A stretch of DNA of 64,000 bases from Linepithema humile (GCF_040581485.1 NC_090128.1:20142931-20206930); one strand, 5' to 3'. Shown: positions 26,215 to 38,700, counted from the first letter of the stretch. Notes: generated from the letters alone by a model not told the origin. A program made the numbers and translations.

Positions 26215-28484
26215 ATGAATCTGAACGACCTAGAGATAATTAAAATTGTGCAGGCAAATCCTTGCCTGTACGCAAAAGATGCGAAAACATATAAAAATAT
26301 AGATAAAAAACATTGTTGGGAGCAAGTAGGTGCTGCTTTAATCAAACCGAGAACAAGTTAGTAATTTGAATTGCTTTATTTTGCTCATGTTTTTTAGCAT
26401 AAACTAATAGCCAATTTACTTAATATTATAGGCGAAGCTGTGCAGAAACGTTGGGACAACTTACGTACAATGTTTGTGCGAGCCCATCGCAAACGAATGG
26501 AGTATATTCCATCTGGTTCTGGTGCAATGGAGGGTCTAGATGAGAGCAATGGGATAGATTTTGCTTATTACGCGGACATAAGCTTCCTTATTCCTCATTA
26601 CAAGCCTCGAATGTAAGTTGAAACAATGAACATTTTTTCTTATGTACAGCACTTAATCAACGTATCTAACTTTCTCATGCATTTTAATATGCAGGACTCG
26701 TTCGAACATGAAGGCTCCTATCTCCATTCAAATACCCTCATTTACTTCACCAGCAGCTGTAGCTGAAGAGTCTGCATCAATCATTACTCCAACTAATTCG
26801 ACTTGGAACCTAGATTTTACAAATTCCATAAGTATTGTAGGTAAGTCTCAGGTGTCATTGGGTATGTCCAATATATTCTAGGGCGTCAGTCATGTAATTT
26901 TTTCCTAAGAATAAAAATGAATAAATAAAAGCTTTCACGTGAATTCAACAATTTTATTCGTCAAATTAACATAAAACTTTTTACTTTTACATTTCCGCTC
27001 CTCGAAAAAAAGTACATGACTGATTCCCAGATTGGGAAATATCATTTTAAGGGGGAACACCACGGTGACGGTTTCAAAAAATCGATTTTTTTTTGCATTT
27101 TTGTGATGTTTGGAGTCTTAAAAATATGTCCCTATAATATTATGGTGAAATTCATAACGGAACTATAGTAAATATGTCATAGAGTAGAACTTGGTCAGAT
27201 GCCGCTAGTAGAACCGGCCGCGCGCTACCTAAAAAGATTCGGCAGTCCCCTTGATCTGTCTGTAGGGAGTTTTACCGGTATTCTTTTGTTGTCTACGTGC
27301 TTGAGTTCTATTGCTTCAGAAGGCACTTCATATGCACCCGGATTGGACGCACTTTGGTTCGTTACAAAATTTTATCGTTTTATATGAACCAATTAGTTGT
27401 AAAACTTTAAACGCGTTTTTCTCGAAACCACGTTTTCGTAACTGGGCGCTCTCATATCTCGGCCAATTTTTATCCGAATAACTTGAAATTTGGACAGAAT
27501 GTTTACAACAAAATTGTCTTCAGTTGCACGTACGGATTTTTCAATCGGATTATTAGTTTTTGAAAAACAATTAAAGAAGTAACGAATTTTTGTTGAAAAA
27601 TCGAAAACTTTTTTTTTAAACAGTGCCATTTTGTCAAAAATTATTTTATCAAAAAATCCGTACGTGCAACTAAAACTACATTCATATACTTTAAATCACA
27701 ATTTAAAAAATTTATTTTAGAGCTCCCGTTCAGATGCAGCACGAGCGTCCGTGCACCCATGTTTTTTCAGACGAGGTGCACATCAATCACCATAATTATT
27801 ATAAATATGAATATTATTTTATGAAATTTTTTTTGTAACATAATATAAGTATGTACTTTTAACATATATAGTTTATAAATTAAACAAACTATTAGATAAT
27901 AAAAAAAAAATTCACGAAAATAGCCTTTTTTTTTGGCCGTCACCCTGGTGTTCCCCCTTAATATGTCTCGTTTTGCAGATAATGATGACAGCTGCTCTCT
28001 ACCGTCAATGTCCACAAAATCTCCATCACCTACTTTGTCTCCAACATCTTCACCAACGCCTGTAAATAAAATTTTACAAAAGAATTTAAAGCAAGTCGTG
28101 CCATTTTCTCCATCTATCAAGGCGATGAATTCCAAAAATACATCAGAATCAGAATCAGGATCTTCTGGCACATCTGTTGCCAGTAAATTCAAACACAAAG
28201 CGAATACTGAAGTTGTCATACCTCCAAGTGACATTTCCTTTAAACGAAAGAAGAATGCCATAGATGGTTTCCTTGGAGAGACTGCAAAAATTATAAACAG
28301 AATGGCTTCTACTGTTGAGACAGTAGTCTCAAGCCGAGGAACTAAAACGTCATCACTTCCTCAAGATAATGAACTTACATCACTATCAGTGACAATTGCT
28401 TACGTAATGCAAGATGTGCCAAAAACGAAAAGAAGATTGTGTTTGGTTAAAATTCTTCAAATAATTGAAGAATTCATAGAATAA
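26215..28484 (+). CDS. MADF-domain DNA-binding protein, four exons, intact
   Basis: Exons are 26215-26356, 26432-26612, 26695-26840 and 27979-28484, with GT-AG introns and matching phases. The total is 975 nt, 324 aa. Residues 1-110 form an MADF (Myb/SANT-like in Adf-1) domain: IIKIVQANPCLYAK, CWEQVG, KRWDNLRTMFVR and LIPHYKPR. The remainder is Ser/Pro/Thr-rich linker (about 150-240), and the C-terminus (MQDVPKTKRRLCLVKILQII) looks like a BESS-type helix. MADF proteins bind DNA; some are host transcription factors and others are the second protein of PIF/Harbinger transposons. The convergent HARBI1-type transposase 5 kb downstream and the Harbinger-like repeat just upstream favour a transposon origin. 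The third intron (1.1 kb) holds a TTAA element. No stop or frameshift was seen. Confidence 0.88.
26879..27030. repeat. Small inverted-repeat element in intron 3 of the MADF gene
   Basis: GTCAGTCATGTAATTTTTT near 26,886 is mirrored by AAAAAAAGTACATGACTGA near 27,006, each next to a GGG/CCC edge. It looks like a MITE of about 150 bp. I could not fix a target duplication. Confidence 0.5.
27051..27957. mobile_element. TTAA-target element, 907 bp, in intron 3 of the MADF gene
   Basis: Terminal inverted repeats are GGGGGAACACCACGGTGACGG-like (25 bp with the TTAA, two mismatches). TTAA duplications lie at 27047-27050 and 27958-27961. No transposase frame is visible, so this is a non-autonomous piggyBac-type element. 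The second TTAA lies 18 bp before the splice acceptor of exon 4 (AG at 27977-27978), so the insertion displaced the original upstream intron sequence without destroying the acceptor. Confidence 0.88.
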
Positions 28485-28850
28485 TATTTTCTTATGTATC
28501 ATTCCCTAACAGCACATGACATCCTGCGTATCATCCCATTTTCATACTGATTCTACTGTGATCATCCAGTAAAAATTGAGATCATCTCTGTAAGATCTCT
28601 GTAGTATAATTCGGTTTTTTTTCGCACGCGTTAATTCTCAGAATTTACTCAACGTACGCAAATAATACATATACGCTTTTCTATCGCATGCATATATTAT
28701 CGGAATTTACTCAACTTACGCAAATGATATGTACGCACCTTTATCGCGCGAGTATAATCTCAGGTTTGACCGCTATGATACCAGCGCCAACTACGTCATT
28801 TCCATACGTACTACTTCCGGTCTTTTCCCGCTTGCCCGATCACCGAGAAT

Positions 28851-28980
28851 TGGCTGCGTTCAGCAGAACAACTGCTGAATTGTCGTTTAGTCAACACTTA
28901 ACGTTGATTTGTTGGTTCTAAAAGTAAGAGCCAATCATGTTCGATTGCTACCAAGCGATTTGTTCTGCTGAACGCGCCCA
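28851..28980. repeat. Small hairpin repeat
   Basis: GCGTTCAGCAGAACA at 28856-28870 is mirrored at 28961-28975. It is a MITE-like palindrome of about 130 bp without a clear target duplication. Confidence 0.6.
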
Positions 28981-29232
28981 TTGTGTGCGTGAACAAGGAA
29001 AATTGAATTCCATCGATATCGAAGGTAATCCTATTTATTTCCTTACATTTATTTGACAAAAGTAGTAAATATAAAGTCAGAGATAGTTGTATTACATTTT
29101 TGTAACATTTCTAATTAATTTTTATATATTTGTCTTATCATTGTGTTTTTAGGTTAAGAAATACTTTAAGATTATATTGTTAGCTTTTATTATTAATTGT
29201 CTAATCTCTCTGATTTTTTAATCTGTTTTCAG

Positions 29233-29740
29233 CTTGCAATTGCAGGATTGAAGTCTTTTGTGCATTAAATTTTATTGGCATTCTTCTATTTGGCTGTATT
29301 CTCTGCATTCCACATTGTACGTAAGTCTTTTTCTATACTTTATATTTCACATTTTAAATGTTGGTTAACATTACAATTTTTCACTTATATTTACTTGCAT
29401 AATAATTGTTTCTTATCTTTTTGATCTGTTTCAGCTTGCAGTTGAAAGCTTCGAGTCTTGCGTGAACAATTCTATTGGCATTCTTCTTTTTGGCTACTTT
29501 CTCTGCATTCCAATTTCTACGAAACGTAAGTATTTTTCTATACTTTATATTTCACATTTTAAATGCTTGTTAATATTAAAATTTCTCACTTATATATACT
29601 TGCATAATAATTGTTTCTTAGCTTTTTGCTTTTTGGTCTGTTTCAGCTTGCAGTTGAAGGTTTCGAGTCTTGTGCGTACAATTCTATTGGCATTCTTTTT
29701 TTTGGATACTTTGTTATTGAATATCGAGAATATTAATTAA
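29233..29740 (+). repeat. Three tandem units of 202-212 bp with splice-site-like edges
   Basis: Units start at 29233, 29435 and 29647, each directly after a TGTTTCAG acceptor-like motif. All begin CTTGCA(A/G)TTG and share ATTCTATTGGCATTCTT. The first two end at GTAAGT donor-like sites about 95 bp later. The third is truncated. No conserved long frame runs through all three, so they look like duplicated non-coding exons or a minisatellite of an RNA gene. A further acceptor-like site (TTTCTAG) lies near 29,930. Confidence 0.6.
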
Positions 29741-30956
29741 TTGTTATTATTTAGATATGCTATCGCAATGAATGACAGAGTACATAATAAAAACGACTCT
29801 TCATGCTGGAACAAAAGTTATTACTTTTCTACCAGGAACAAAGGTATGCATTTGTATTTATTTTATGTTATAAACTCATGTATAATTCTACACAAAGTTT
29901 TATTAATTTCTTATAATGTTATATTTCTAGGTCAAATATTGGTGTGTGGGACGAAAGGAATGCCATCAAAGATTTAAGGAGAGCTGCTGAGATTGATCTT
30001 TCTTTACACAATTCCGTTGAGAAGAAATTACAGATATTTGTAGCAGCCTTTAAAGAAAAAAAGACTGTAAAAATTTTATTACTTTAATCTATTTTTTCAA
30101 TATTTTTTAGTAACAAAAAATGAAAGAGATTAGTTTTTTATAGGTCGTTTTTTTTAAGATCTTATTGATCATTTTTTTTTAAATATAAGGAATTAAATTT
30201 GGAAGAAAAATCTTGCTTTAGTATTTATGTAATTTGTACTATGCTAATGTTGAAAGGTCAAAAATGATATGTATCGATATTTATATATGACTTAAAAGAA
30301 TAATTTATTAGTCTGTTTAAATGGACTCTAAAAATAATTGTTACGCAATGGTGATTTAATATTAAATTAATAATATATTTGCATTTAAAGGACAAGTGTC
30401 ATGTTTGATATATGGCATAATTTATTGTGCAATACTTCGAGTAAAAGTAAAACATAAAATGGATAATGTTTTTAAAAATATAATTGTGCAATAAAATAAA
30501 ATGTAGATAGATATATATTTATATTAAATTTAATCTACAAAAATTTTATTTTATAACAATAAATTTATATTATGCTTTATCAGAATATAATTTGGAAATA
30601 AAAATAACATTTAATAAAAATTATATTTCATTACTTAATAACCTAACCTAACCTAAGCGTAAAATGACGCGAGCTTGAGCGCTTGGTTGTGTAAATGTGT
30701 GCGTGTATGTATGTCCTATACAATTCCCATTTTCATCCCATCTTCACACTATTCTTCTACTATAGACATAAATGCGACTAACTGTAGACGTTAGTGCGAC
30801 ATTCTATGGGACGTTTTACCCCGGACATACGATGATTTCTAGAACGTACTACGTAGTATCGCAGTATCTGTGAGACTGTTCTGAGAATATCACAATTATA
30901 CTGTTGCGATATTCTCATGATGATCTCAGTATCTCCGTGTGCTGTTAGGGTTGTTT

Positions 30957-31425
30957 TTTTATTTTTATTTTTATATACGTTACATTAATTATACGTATAA
31001 GAAATTACTGTACTGTATGAAAATTTAATGAAAATTTAATTATTTTTGTGTTTGAAGTTTCCAATTTAATTTTCTTACATAAGTTTATGTATTGGTATAT
31101 ACAGTCATGCACATAATTGTGTATTAACCTGGGTTTAATTTTAGTAAAAACTGTGATACAATGATATTCACTTATGTATTATTATTTTTATTTTTAATTT
31201 TATATGTGTTACATTTATTATAGTATAATAGTATTATAGTATAACAAACTACTGTATAACAAACTACTGTACTACATGCAATGTAAAAAATTTTATTATT
31301 TTTTTTTAAGTTTTCAGTTTAATTTTCTTACATAAGTTTATGTATTGTTATGTTATGTGCAATCATACACATATTTATGTATCAACCTGGGTTACATTTT
31401 AGTAAAAATTGTAATACACAATGTT
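30957..31425. repeat. Two tandem units of about 220-245 bp
   Basis: Both units carry TTATTTTTATTTTTA, then a GTTACATT block, then CTTACATAAGTTTATGTATTG, then a CAACCTGGGTT-like block ending in TAGTAAAAA(C/T)TGT. They are diverged and AT-rich. No function is evident. Confidence 0.7.
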
Positions 31426-31987
31426 AAGAAGTTTGTGATAACTAACTATAGCTTTATACCTATTGTAATTATTGAAGCATTTCTTAATTAACAATAAATT
31501 TCAATTAAAGAGTTATGGTTTTTTATATTTTTTTAAATCCCGAATAATATTTATATTATGAGTTATAATTTTTATTAGATTACTTTTAATGTATATACAT
31601 ATTTTTTAAATTATATACTATTAATAAAAATAGTTTAAAAAATTGGAAACACGACATTGAAAATAATAATTAATTTATTTAGAATTTTCGATCTTTATAC
31701 TGAAAAAAATGAAAAATATTAGTTTTATTTACAAAGACTTTTAATGAATTATATTCATACTTTATAACATTTTCTAAAACTTATATTTATTATAATTACA
31801 TATCATTATAATTACATATCACATCATGCTCTTGCTTACATACATACGTAATTTTTCAGAACAGAAAATATTGCAAATTAAATCTTGTAAATATACGAAT
31901 ATCTGTGATATAAATTATTAAGTTGTAAAACACGGGAAGTTTCGGACAAATCGGTCTTGAAATCCTGTGCGATTTCATGAACCAAGC
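31426..31987. other. AT-rich spacer
   Basis: No gene or clear repeat was recognised here. Confidence 0.5.
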
Positions 31988-32215
31988 GTTGGAACTAGGG
32001 ATGGGCGATACAATATCGATATTTAAAATATCGATTTTTTTAAACTTTATTATCGATATTTTGTATCGATATTTTTTGTTTTGATATTAGCATGCATCGA
32101 TATTTCTGCAGAAATATCGAACCTCCGATATTATAGCACGTATTACTGCGTCCTGTGTGCAGAAGCCATTATGAAACTAAGAAGAAACTAAGAAGCAGAT
32201 GAACTTAAATATTAT

Positions 32216-32458
32216 TTGAATCAACCATCAATAAAAATGGATGACAATCCACTACAATATTGGCTAATAAACATGCATTCTGGATTAAAAGATATAGCAT
32301 TAAAATATTTAAGTGTAATTGCTACCTCCGTTCCAAGTAAACGATTATTTTCACGGGCTGGAAATATTATTACCGAAGATAGAAATCGTATAACAAGTAA
32401 ACATTTACAGCAGTTATTATTTTTAAACTCTCTTTTTCTGGAATATTGGTTATTATAA
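32216..32458 (+). pseudogene. hAT transposase C-terminal dimerisation remnant
   Basis: About 80 codons include DNPLQYWL, LKDIALKYLSVIATSVPSKR and LFSRAGNIITEDRNRI, the conserved block of the hAT dimerisation domain at the end of these transposases. All catalytic parts are missing, so it cannot act alone. It could only encode a truncated protein if transcribed. Confidence 0.9.
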
Positions 32459-32542
32459 GTAGTATAACTGTTTTATGTAAAATATTTATATATGTATTGT
32501 ATAATAAAAAAATGTAAATATATTTAATTGGAAATTATTATT

Positions 32543-32704
32543 AAGCCTATTAGACTATGCATTGAAAACTGAGATTAAAGATCGAAGATTGGAAATTTGA
32601 CCAATCGAGAAGAAGCAAACAAATATTATTTCTTTCTAATTGGTCAAATTTCCGAATCTTCAATCTTTAATCTCAATCTTCAATACGTAGTTTGATACGG
32701 GCTT
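32543..32704. repeat. Hairpin MITE nested in the hAT remnant
   Basis: The ends are AAGCC and GGGCTT. Long inner arms include GATTAAAGAT and TTGGAAATTTGACCAAT, mirrored as ATTGGTCAAATTTCC. It is about 162 bp long. The target duplication is unclear. Confidence 0.7.
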
Positions 32705-33098
32705 TATATATTTAATTAAAAAATAGTTGATAATATCGATATCACCACTATCGATATATCCCATTCGATATTTTTGATACATCGATATTTTATTTACGAT
32801 ACATATTGATATAAAATATCGATATTTTCTATTGTATCGCCCATCCCTAGTTGGAACGGCAATTTGGCAATTTTCGTATCAGCAACTCACAATCAGTTAC
32901 TTTTGGTATCTTCTGATGTCTCGAAAAGCCACAGTTCCAGGCCTGCAAAAATTACAAAACATTCCATAAATTCTAGACATTGCACAAAAATTTAATCAAT
33001 AAGCTGCAACAAATAATTACAAATCTATATATAATAGTCTATAATAATAACCTTTATATACATGACAGGAACTCTACTTATAAACTCTTTTATAAACT

Positions 33099-35115
33099 CT
33101 ACAATGGTCCTCTCATAATAGGATTATTTCGAGTAGCAATTTCGTATTGCCATTCAATTTCACCAGCTTTGCTTACAAAGTAGTCCCTTAAGGTATTTCT
33201 AAGTTTGATGGCATCAGCGGCTGCATTGTTATTACCCATCCTTCCAATTCGTTGGAATATATTTATATCAGGCACTTCTCTACGCCATGCACCATTTTGA
33301 AATAGCTCACCATGTGACCCTTCCTGGTCAGTCAATCCTTGAACATTGTATCGATGTTGTTGCGTTGGCAATTCTTCTTCAGAAGACAGAAGGAAATTAT
33401 GGAGCACCACCAAAGCTAACACTATTGTTTCACAGGTCTTCAAATTACAGGCGATGCTGCCTTTCAAAATGGTCCACTTTGCCACAAGAATACCGAAGGC
33501 ATTCTCTATAACTCTCCTAGCCCTTGAGAGTCGGTAGTTGAAAATCGTTTCTGGCATTCCCAGACCCACAACAACATCTCTGTCGTAATAATTTTCTTCA
33601 TTTCTTTCTCCCTTTTCTTGCTGTCCTTGGTTTCTCCTTCGCTTGGGTTTTGCATACGGTCTCATCATAAAGGTTCTAAGAGGAAATGCAGCATCACCGA
33701 CAAACGTAAAAGGCATTGGTTCCACCATTCCAGGCCAATGCTGAGGGAAAGGTAAATCCACTTGTCCTCTGTCCAGGCTACGACCAAAGTCGGAGTTTGC
33801 CCACACTCCACCATCAGAAATGCCACCTGAAAAAAATTAATAGTTCTCATTTAGCAAACAAGCATTATCATAGGTTTAATTCCACACAATACCTTAATAA
33901 TACACATACCATAGTCACCTATATCTACCCATGTAAATTTATAGTTTGCATCGCAGGCTGCCATCAAAACAATTGAAAAAAATTTTTTGTAGTTATAATA
34001 AAGTGAGCCTGTTCTGGGGGGAGCTTGAATTCTAATATGTTTTCCGTCAACTGCTCCCTAGCAGTTGGAAAAATTCCATTGGTGCCAAAATTCTTGTGCA
34101 ATTTCTTGCCAGTCATTCCTCTGCATTAGAGGTAAATATATTGGCTGCAATGTTATCCATGGGTGTTTACGATAATTCAAGTTCGAGTTAGTTTCACTAG
34201 GACCGAAAAATGAGATAGACATAACCATCTAGAATCTTTATGATTTATGACAACTCAACGCTGTCTTGTATTGCTTGAGTTAAATTAATTGAATTTGTTG
34301 AGTTTATAGAGCAAATTTTATTGTAATAAAAAAATGTCAACTGCAAATCAGTCTATGAAAGAAACAAATAATGTTGGTATGTATGTTGGTATACCTCTTT
34401 AATAGATATAATTATATATATATGTATATAATTATATTTATTAAATTCAACAAATTCAATGAATTTAACTCAAGCAATACAAGACAGCGTTGAGTTGTCA
34501 TGAATCATAAAGGTTCTAGATGGTTATGTATATCTCATTGTCGGTCCTAGTGAAACTAACTCGAACTTGAATTATCGTAAACACCCCATATTACGGCACA
34601 AGTCTCTGGAATTATTTTATACACAGTTGAACGTCCAATCCGAAAACTCCATTTCTTCTGCCACACACTATCGGCATGACCAAGATATCTACAACATTGA
34701 AGTAAATATAATCTTAACTCAAATATAAAGACTCAAATAATATCCAAAATTAAACAAAAATCAAGAACCAAAAAGGATATCCAGCATTAGACTCTTTGAC
34801 TCTTGATTTTTGTTTAATTTTAGATATTATAATTTTGAATTACAATTTCTGATTATTACACTACGGCATACATAGAAAAAACAAAATTAATTAATTTACC
34901 TCAAAGTGACGGCAAGACGTAGCTCTGGAAAAGGTCGTCGCATGCTCTTCTTCTTCAAAAGAGGACCAACTTTTTCCAACAACCAGTCAAATTGTGTAGG
35001 AGTCATTCTTGTGTACTTGTAAAATTCTTCGTAATCTGTTTCTTTTAATTCATGAAACAAGTTCATGAAATCCCTTTGCTGAGTGAATAGCCTGTTCACA
35101 GGTCTGCGCCACCAC
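33099..35115 (-). pseudogene. HARBI1-type (PIF/Harbinger) DDE transposase, disrupted
   Basis: Coding blocks on the minus strand are 35115-34900, 34688-34587, 34160-33910 and 33826-33099, with GT-AG joins in phase apart from a MITE. They encode the WWRRPVNRLF N-terminal helix-turn-helix region, then GAVDGKH (first Asp), SLYYNYK, ISDGGVW, VGDAAFPL (second Asp) and VIENAFGIL (Glu). The DDE triad is therefore still present. Two lesions are seen: a TAG stop just before GAVDGKH, and a 426-bp MITE inserted after codons for AVIW. The 5' exon is also unclear, because a palindromic MITE containing a P element lies directly upstream (a donor-like site near 35,213). The family catalyses cut-and-paste transposition together with a Myb/MADF-type partner. 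A convergent MADF gene lies at 26-28.5 kb. Confidence 0.9.
34161..34586. mobile_element. Palindromic MITE, 426 bp, CAT target duplication
   Basis: The arms start GGGTGTTTACGATAATTC and are mirrored for at least 45 bp. A second inner inverted block contains AAGCAATACAAGACAGCG. CAT is duplicated at 34158-34160 and 34587-34589. It interrupts the coding sequence of the HARBI1-type transposase. Confidence 0.88.
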
Positions 35116-35368
35116 CTAACATTATGTAAATAAAAAATATTAGTCACCTACTTCAATGTTCCAATAGCTAGATAAATCATTTTCATATTTATACTAGATA
35201 AAAAGAACTAACCTTCGACCATTGGCTTAGTTTACACCGATTGTTTAGTACGCGTACCAAGTACTAAATCTGCTTCTTTGATAGGTATAAATTGTTTAGT
35301 GTAAAATCTACACCAATCAAAGAAGCAGATTTAATACTTGGTACGCGTACTAAACAATCGGTGTAAAC

Positions 35369-35502
35369 CTTTGACTATAGAAACCTGGACTGCTAGTCTC
35401 CGCCCCTTTGCCTATCTTCGCAATGCTAAAGAGATCTTTGACTATAGAAACCTGGACTGCTAGTCTCCGCCCCTTTGCCTATCTTCGCAATGCTAAAGAG
35501 AT
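35369..35502. repeat. Exact tandem duplication of the 67-bp P-element end
   Basis: 35369-35435 and 35436-35502 are identical. Each begins with the terminal inverted repeat and ends AAAGAGAT. The element therefore has two nested candidate left termini. Confidence 0.95.
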
Positions 35503-35740
35503 GTAATAAACATAGGTTAGGTTTTAGCTCCGCCTTTTGACCAAAAAGCGGTAAATTCAAACGTGTAATATGAGAACTTTGAATGGGAAAGATGTAGTAA
35601 ACAAAAGAAAAAGCTTTTGAAGTAAATGTAATATCACAGTTTATGTTAAAATATTAATACTGCATTTTTATATACAGCTAAAACAATATTAATTATATAT
35701 ATTACTTATATAACTATATAATAAAAACTGTGTATAATTA

Positions 35741-38700
35741 TTACTGACCTTTAAAAATAGTAATTTTAGTATTAGCATGACGAACAAAATTATCATGCAA
35801 GCGAAGAGTGGCAGTTTTTCCGTAATAATATAATTTAACATCTAAATATAATTTTATTATTAATTTAATCAATTCATATTTATGATTTTGAAGGAAATCA
35901 AGATCTTTGATATGAGAGTCGAAATTTTTAAAAATATTATTTAGATTTAAGTGTCGCAAAACAGTGACAATCATTTTATTATACGCATTTTTTGATTGCA
36001 GTTCATTTTGTATTCTATATATATTATATATTTTCTCTGCGAATGTAGTGATTGTGAATGTATCTGTTCTAGGAAAGCGTAGACCACCACAAGACTTCCT
36101 CGCAATGAAATCTGAATGTGCTTTATCGCTCTCGTTTAGCAATATGAAGCAGGTTTCGCATGTTAATTTTTGTAAAACTCGCATTTCTACGAAACCGGCA
36201 ATGTATAACGCGGCATGATTTGCACCTGAACCTGCTATAGAATAAAGTGATAAATAATCATCCACATTTTTGAGATTAAAAGGCTGGTTCGCTTCGCATG
36301 CTGTCGAAATTTTTTTAGCTGATGAGACAGTTAAGATGCTAGTAGTGTCGAGCGGCATGCAATTTGCCTGCGCTGATGATTTCACCTCGTTATGATATAA
36401 TAGTCGTTTATACGACGACGTGAATTGTTTACAATTAGGATTATTGTTATAACCCCCCATAGCGCGGAAACAAGAAAACAATATTTCTAAATGATCTTGT
36501 GACATTTTGTATGATAAAATGTATTCCAAATATCCTGTTTCGACTTATTGCATGTACAATCTTCTCAAGTTTTGTAAGTCTATTATAAAGCCCAAAAACC
36601 CGGTTCTTATTTTACTTTTGATTACGAATTGTCCGGCAGGCTCCAATTTCAGCGCAGAAAAGTAATCGATTGCCTTATCAAAAAATTTAAACATTTCTGC
36701 CGCTGTATCTCGTTTTATTGGCTTTTTAAAACCATACGAGTACAAACTTCTGGAATTTAGACAGTCGAAAGCAATATTCACTATTCGACAGAACTTCACA
36801 GTAGCAGTGCATCCAACAAAATTAGCATTGCCATCTTCTGATAGCTGTTCTAAGGCAGCTGCACAGCTTTCACTTAAAGTTTGGGCAGCTAATTTGACGT
36901 TCATTTTGTTCTTGAACCAAAGTATGTGCTTCTTGGTAAGTTTATTGGCCAAATGAAAATTCCCATTTTCTTGCAGCTCAACTAACTTCTACAAATATTC
37001 AAATTTTATGGAATTGCCGTCACTATCGTATAAAACACGTTTTGAAGCTAACGCATTTCTGAGTAATTTTAACATGTGAACAGCATCCAATATTATATAA
37101 ACATAATGATTGTCTGTTGGATGCAAGAAAAAGGGCTTTTCATTATAAACATCCGCTTTAAGAGCGTTGCACATGGTAATATTTGAAGCGAGTCCATCGA
37201 AAGTCATGGCAATAACTTTTACTCCGGATGTTGCCACAAATTCCAAGACTTTTTTCGTAATTTCCGTTCTTTCTTGGGAAGTCAGCGAATTTACGAAAAA
37301 ATACGCTACCGGAATTTTCCATCTTTCATTAAGGCACGTTAGCATATACACCAAAGCATATTTCGCTACCGGCAGATTTTCTTGTTTATCAACTGGAAAT
37401 CCACAATCGACATATCCGATGAACTTATTTTTGAATTTACTCCATTCGACTTGCTGGCGTATGGACATTTCGTCCGTCATTAAACAACCATATAGTTGCT
37501 TTGTAGTCTGGTCCACCTTCTTTTTCAAAATGTCAATGGCTTCATTAGTGAAGCCTGGCGAACAATTTGTGCTCCCATACCAAGCCCGAATTGTTGATGG
37601 AGCCGGTAAGTTGTTCTTGAAAACGTGCCTTATATACTTGTATGCTTTCGGGCTATAAAAATTTACTGTTAAAGCGAAAGCACGAAGTTCCGGCGAATAT
37701 TGTCCATTGACTTTTCCTTTCTGCAGCTCCGCAAGTATCGTGTCTTCCTGTGTTGTTGCCTAAGTTAATGTTATAAACAGGGCAGAGTTTGATATTACAA
37801 ACAGGAAAGAGTGATATTAATACAATTTTATTAATTAATTATTCAACATACACAATTACTGACGTAAGTATACTTCAAAATTATCGTGATTATTATTAAT
37901 GTATACAAGGTATACAAGGATATATGAACAATTCGAAATTATACAATTCCTTATTTAATCTTGTTACAATATGATTAATTTAGTAACATTATGATTAACC
38001 CTCCAATTTTAAACCGTAAACGTCTAACAGACATCTAATAGATATCTATTAGACTTGTATTCAACCTGTATTTCTCCCTGGGAATGATACATCATTTCCT
38101 ACCTCTATAATTTCCGAAGCATTCTCTGAGAGGTCACATTTTTGTCGCAATTCACCTAATAGCTTTACCAAGCTTGCTATTTTCTTTTTATGACGAAATT
38201 CTTTAACCATCAATCTTTTCATACATTTATCTTTTGCCTTGCAAGCAGACTTCAGTAATCGAATGCAATGACTTTTTGTTTTTGGGGTCATTTAATCCAC
38301 AGTTTCATCTTTAATATCTCCAGGATATCTGTAAATCTTTTTCGGAGTGCTCAATACATTACATGATAGGGTTGTCTCTGCTTTCTTTTCAGTTATCGAA
38401 CTGCAAAAAAACATTGTTATTCATTTCAAGGTCCCCATAAAAAAAATATTAGGAAGAAAGATAAGAGAAGTAATATTGAATTTATATATTTTTTATTTAA
38501 TTATGAATCCCTCTACCTCGTCCGTTGTGAATCATTCAGACTCGGGATGCATTGATGTTTCATCGACTGCGATCTATTGATCAGCAATCACTTCTGGATT
38601 TGAGGATTCATTATTTGAATCTGTTTCTGTGGTTATAAAATTTTCACTTTCTGGATGCTTCGTCGACTGTGAGATGCAATCGTCAGTGACATCTGCATTT

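Larger units (their letters stand above)
28504..30950. mobile_element. Possible 2.4-kb element with 13-bp inverted ends
   Basis: CCCTAACAGCACA at 28504-28516 is mirrored by TGTGCTGTTAGGG at 30938-30950. Between them lie a small hairpin MITE, three tandem exon-like units and AT-rich sequence, with no recognisable transposase. I found no clear target duplication. The match could be two ends of separate repeats. Confidence 0.4.
31996..32849. mobile_element. Deleted hAT transposon, 854 bp, 8-bp target duplication
   Basis: The ends are TAGGGATGGGCGATAC and its inverse, each followed by (A/T)ATCGATA-rich subterminal sequence. The 8-bp target duplication is GTTGGAAC, at 31988-31995 and 32850-32857. 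The interior keeps only the C-terminal part of the transposase and a nested MITE. The size, the 8-bp duplication and the hAT dimerisation segment together identify the superfamily. Confidence 0.93.

Noticed and set aside
27767..28261. 164-codon minus-strand frame opposite MADF exon 4
   Set aside because: Shadow of the coding exon and of the TTAA element end on the other strand.
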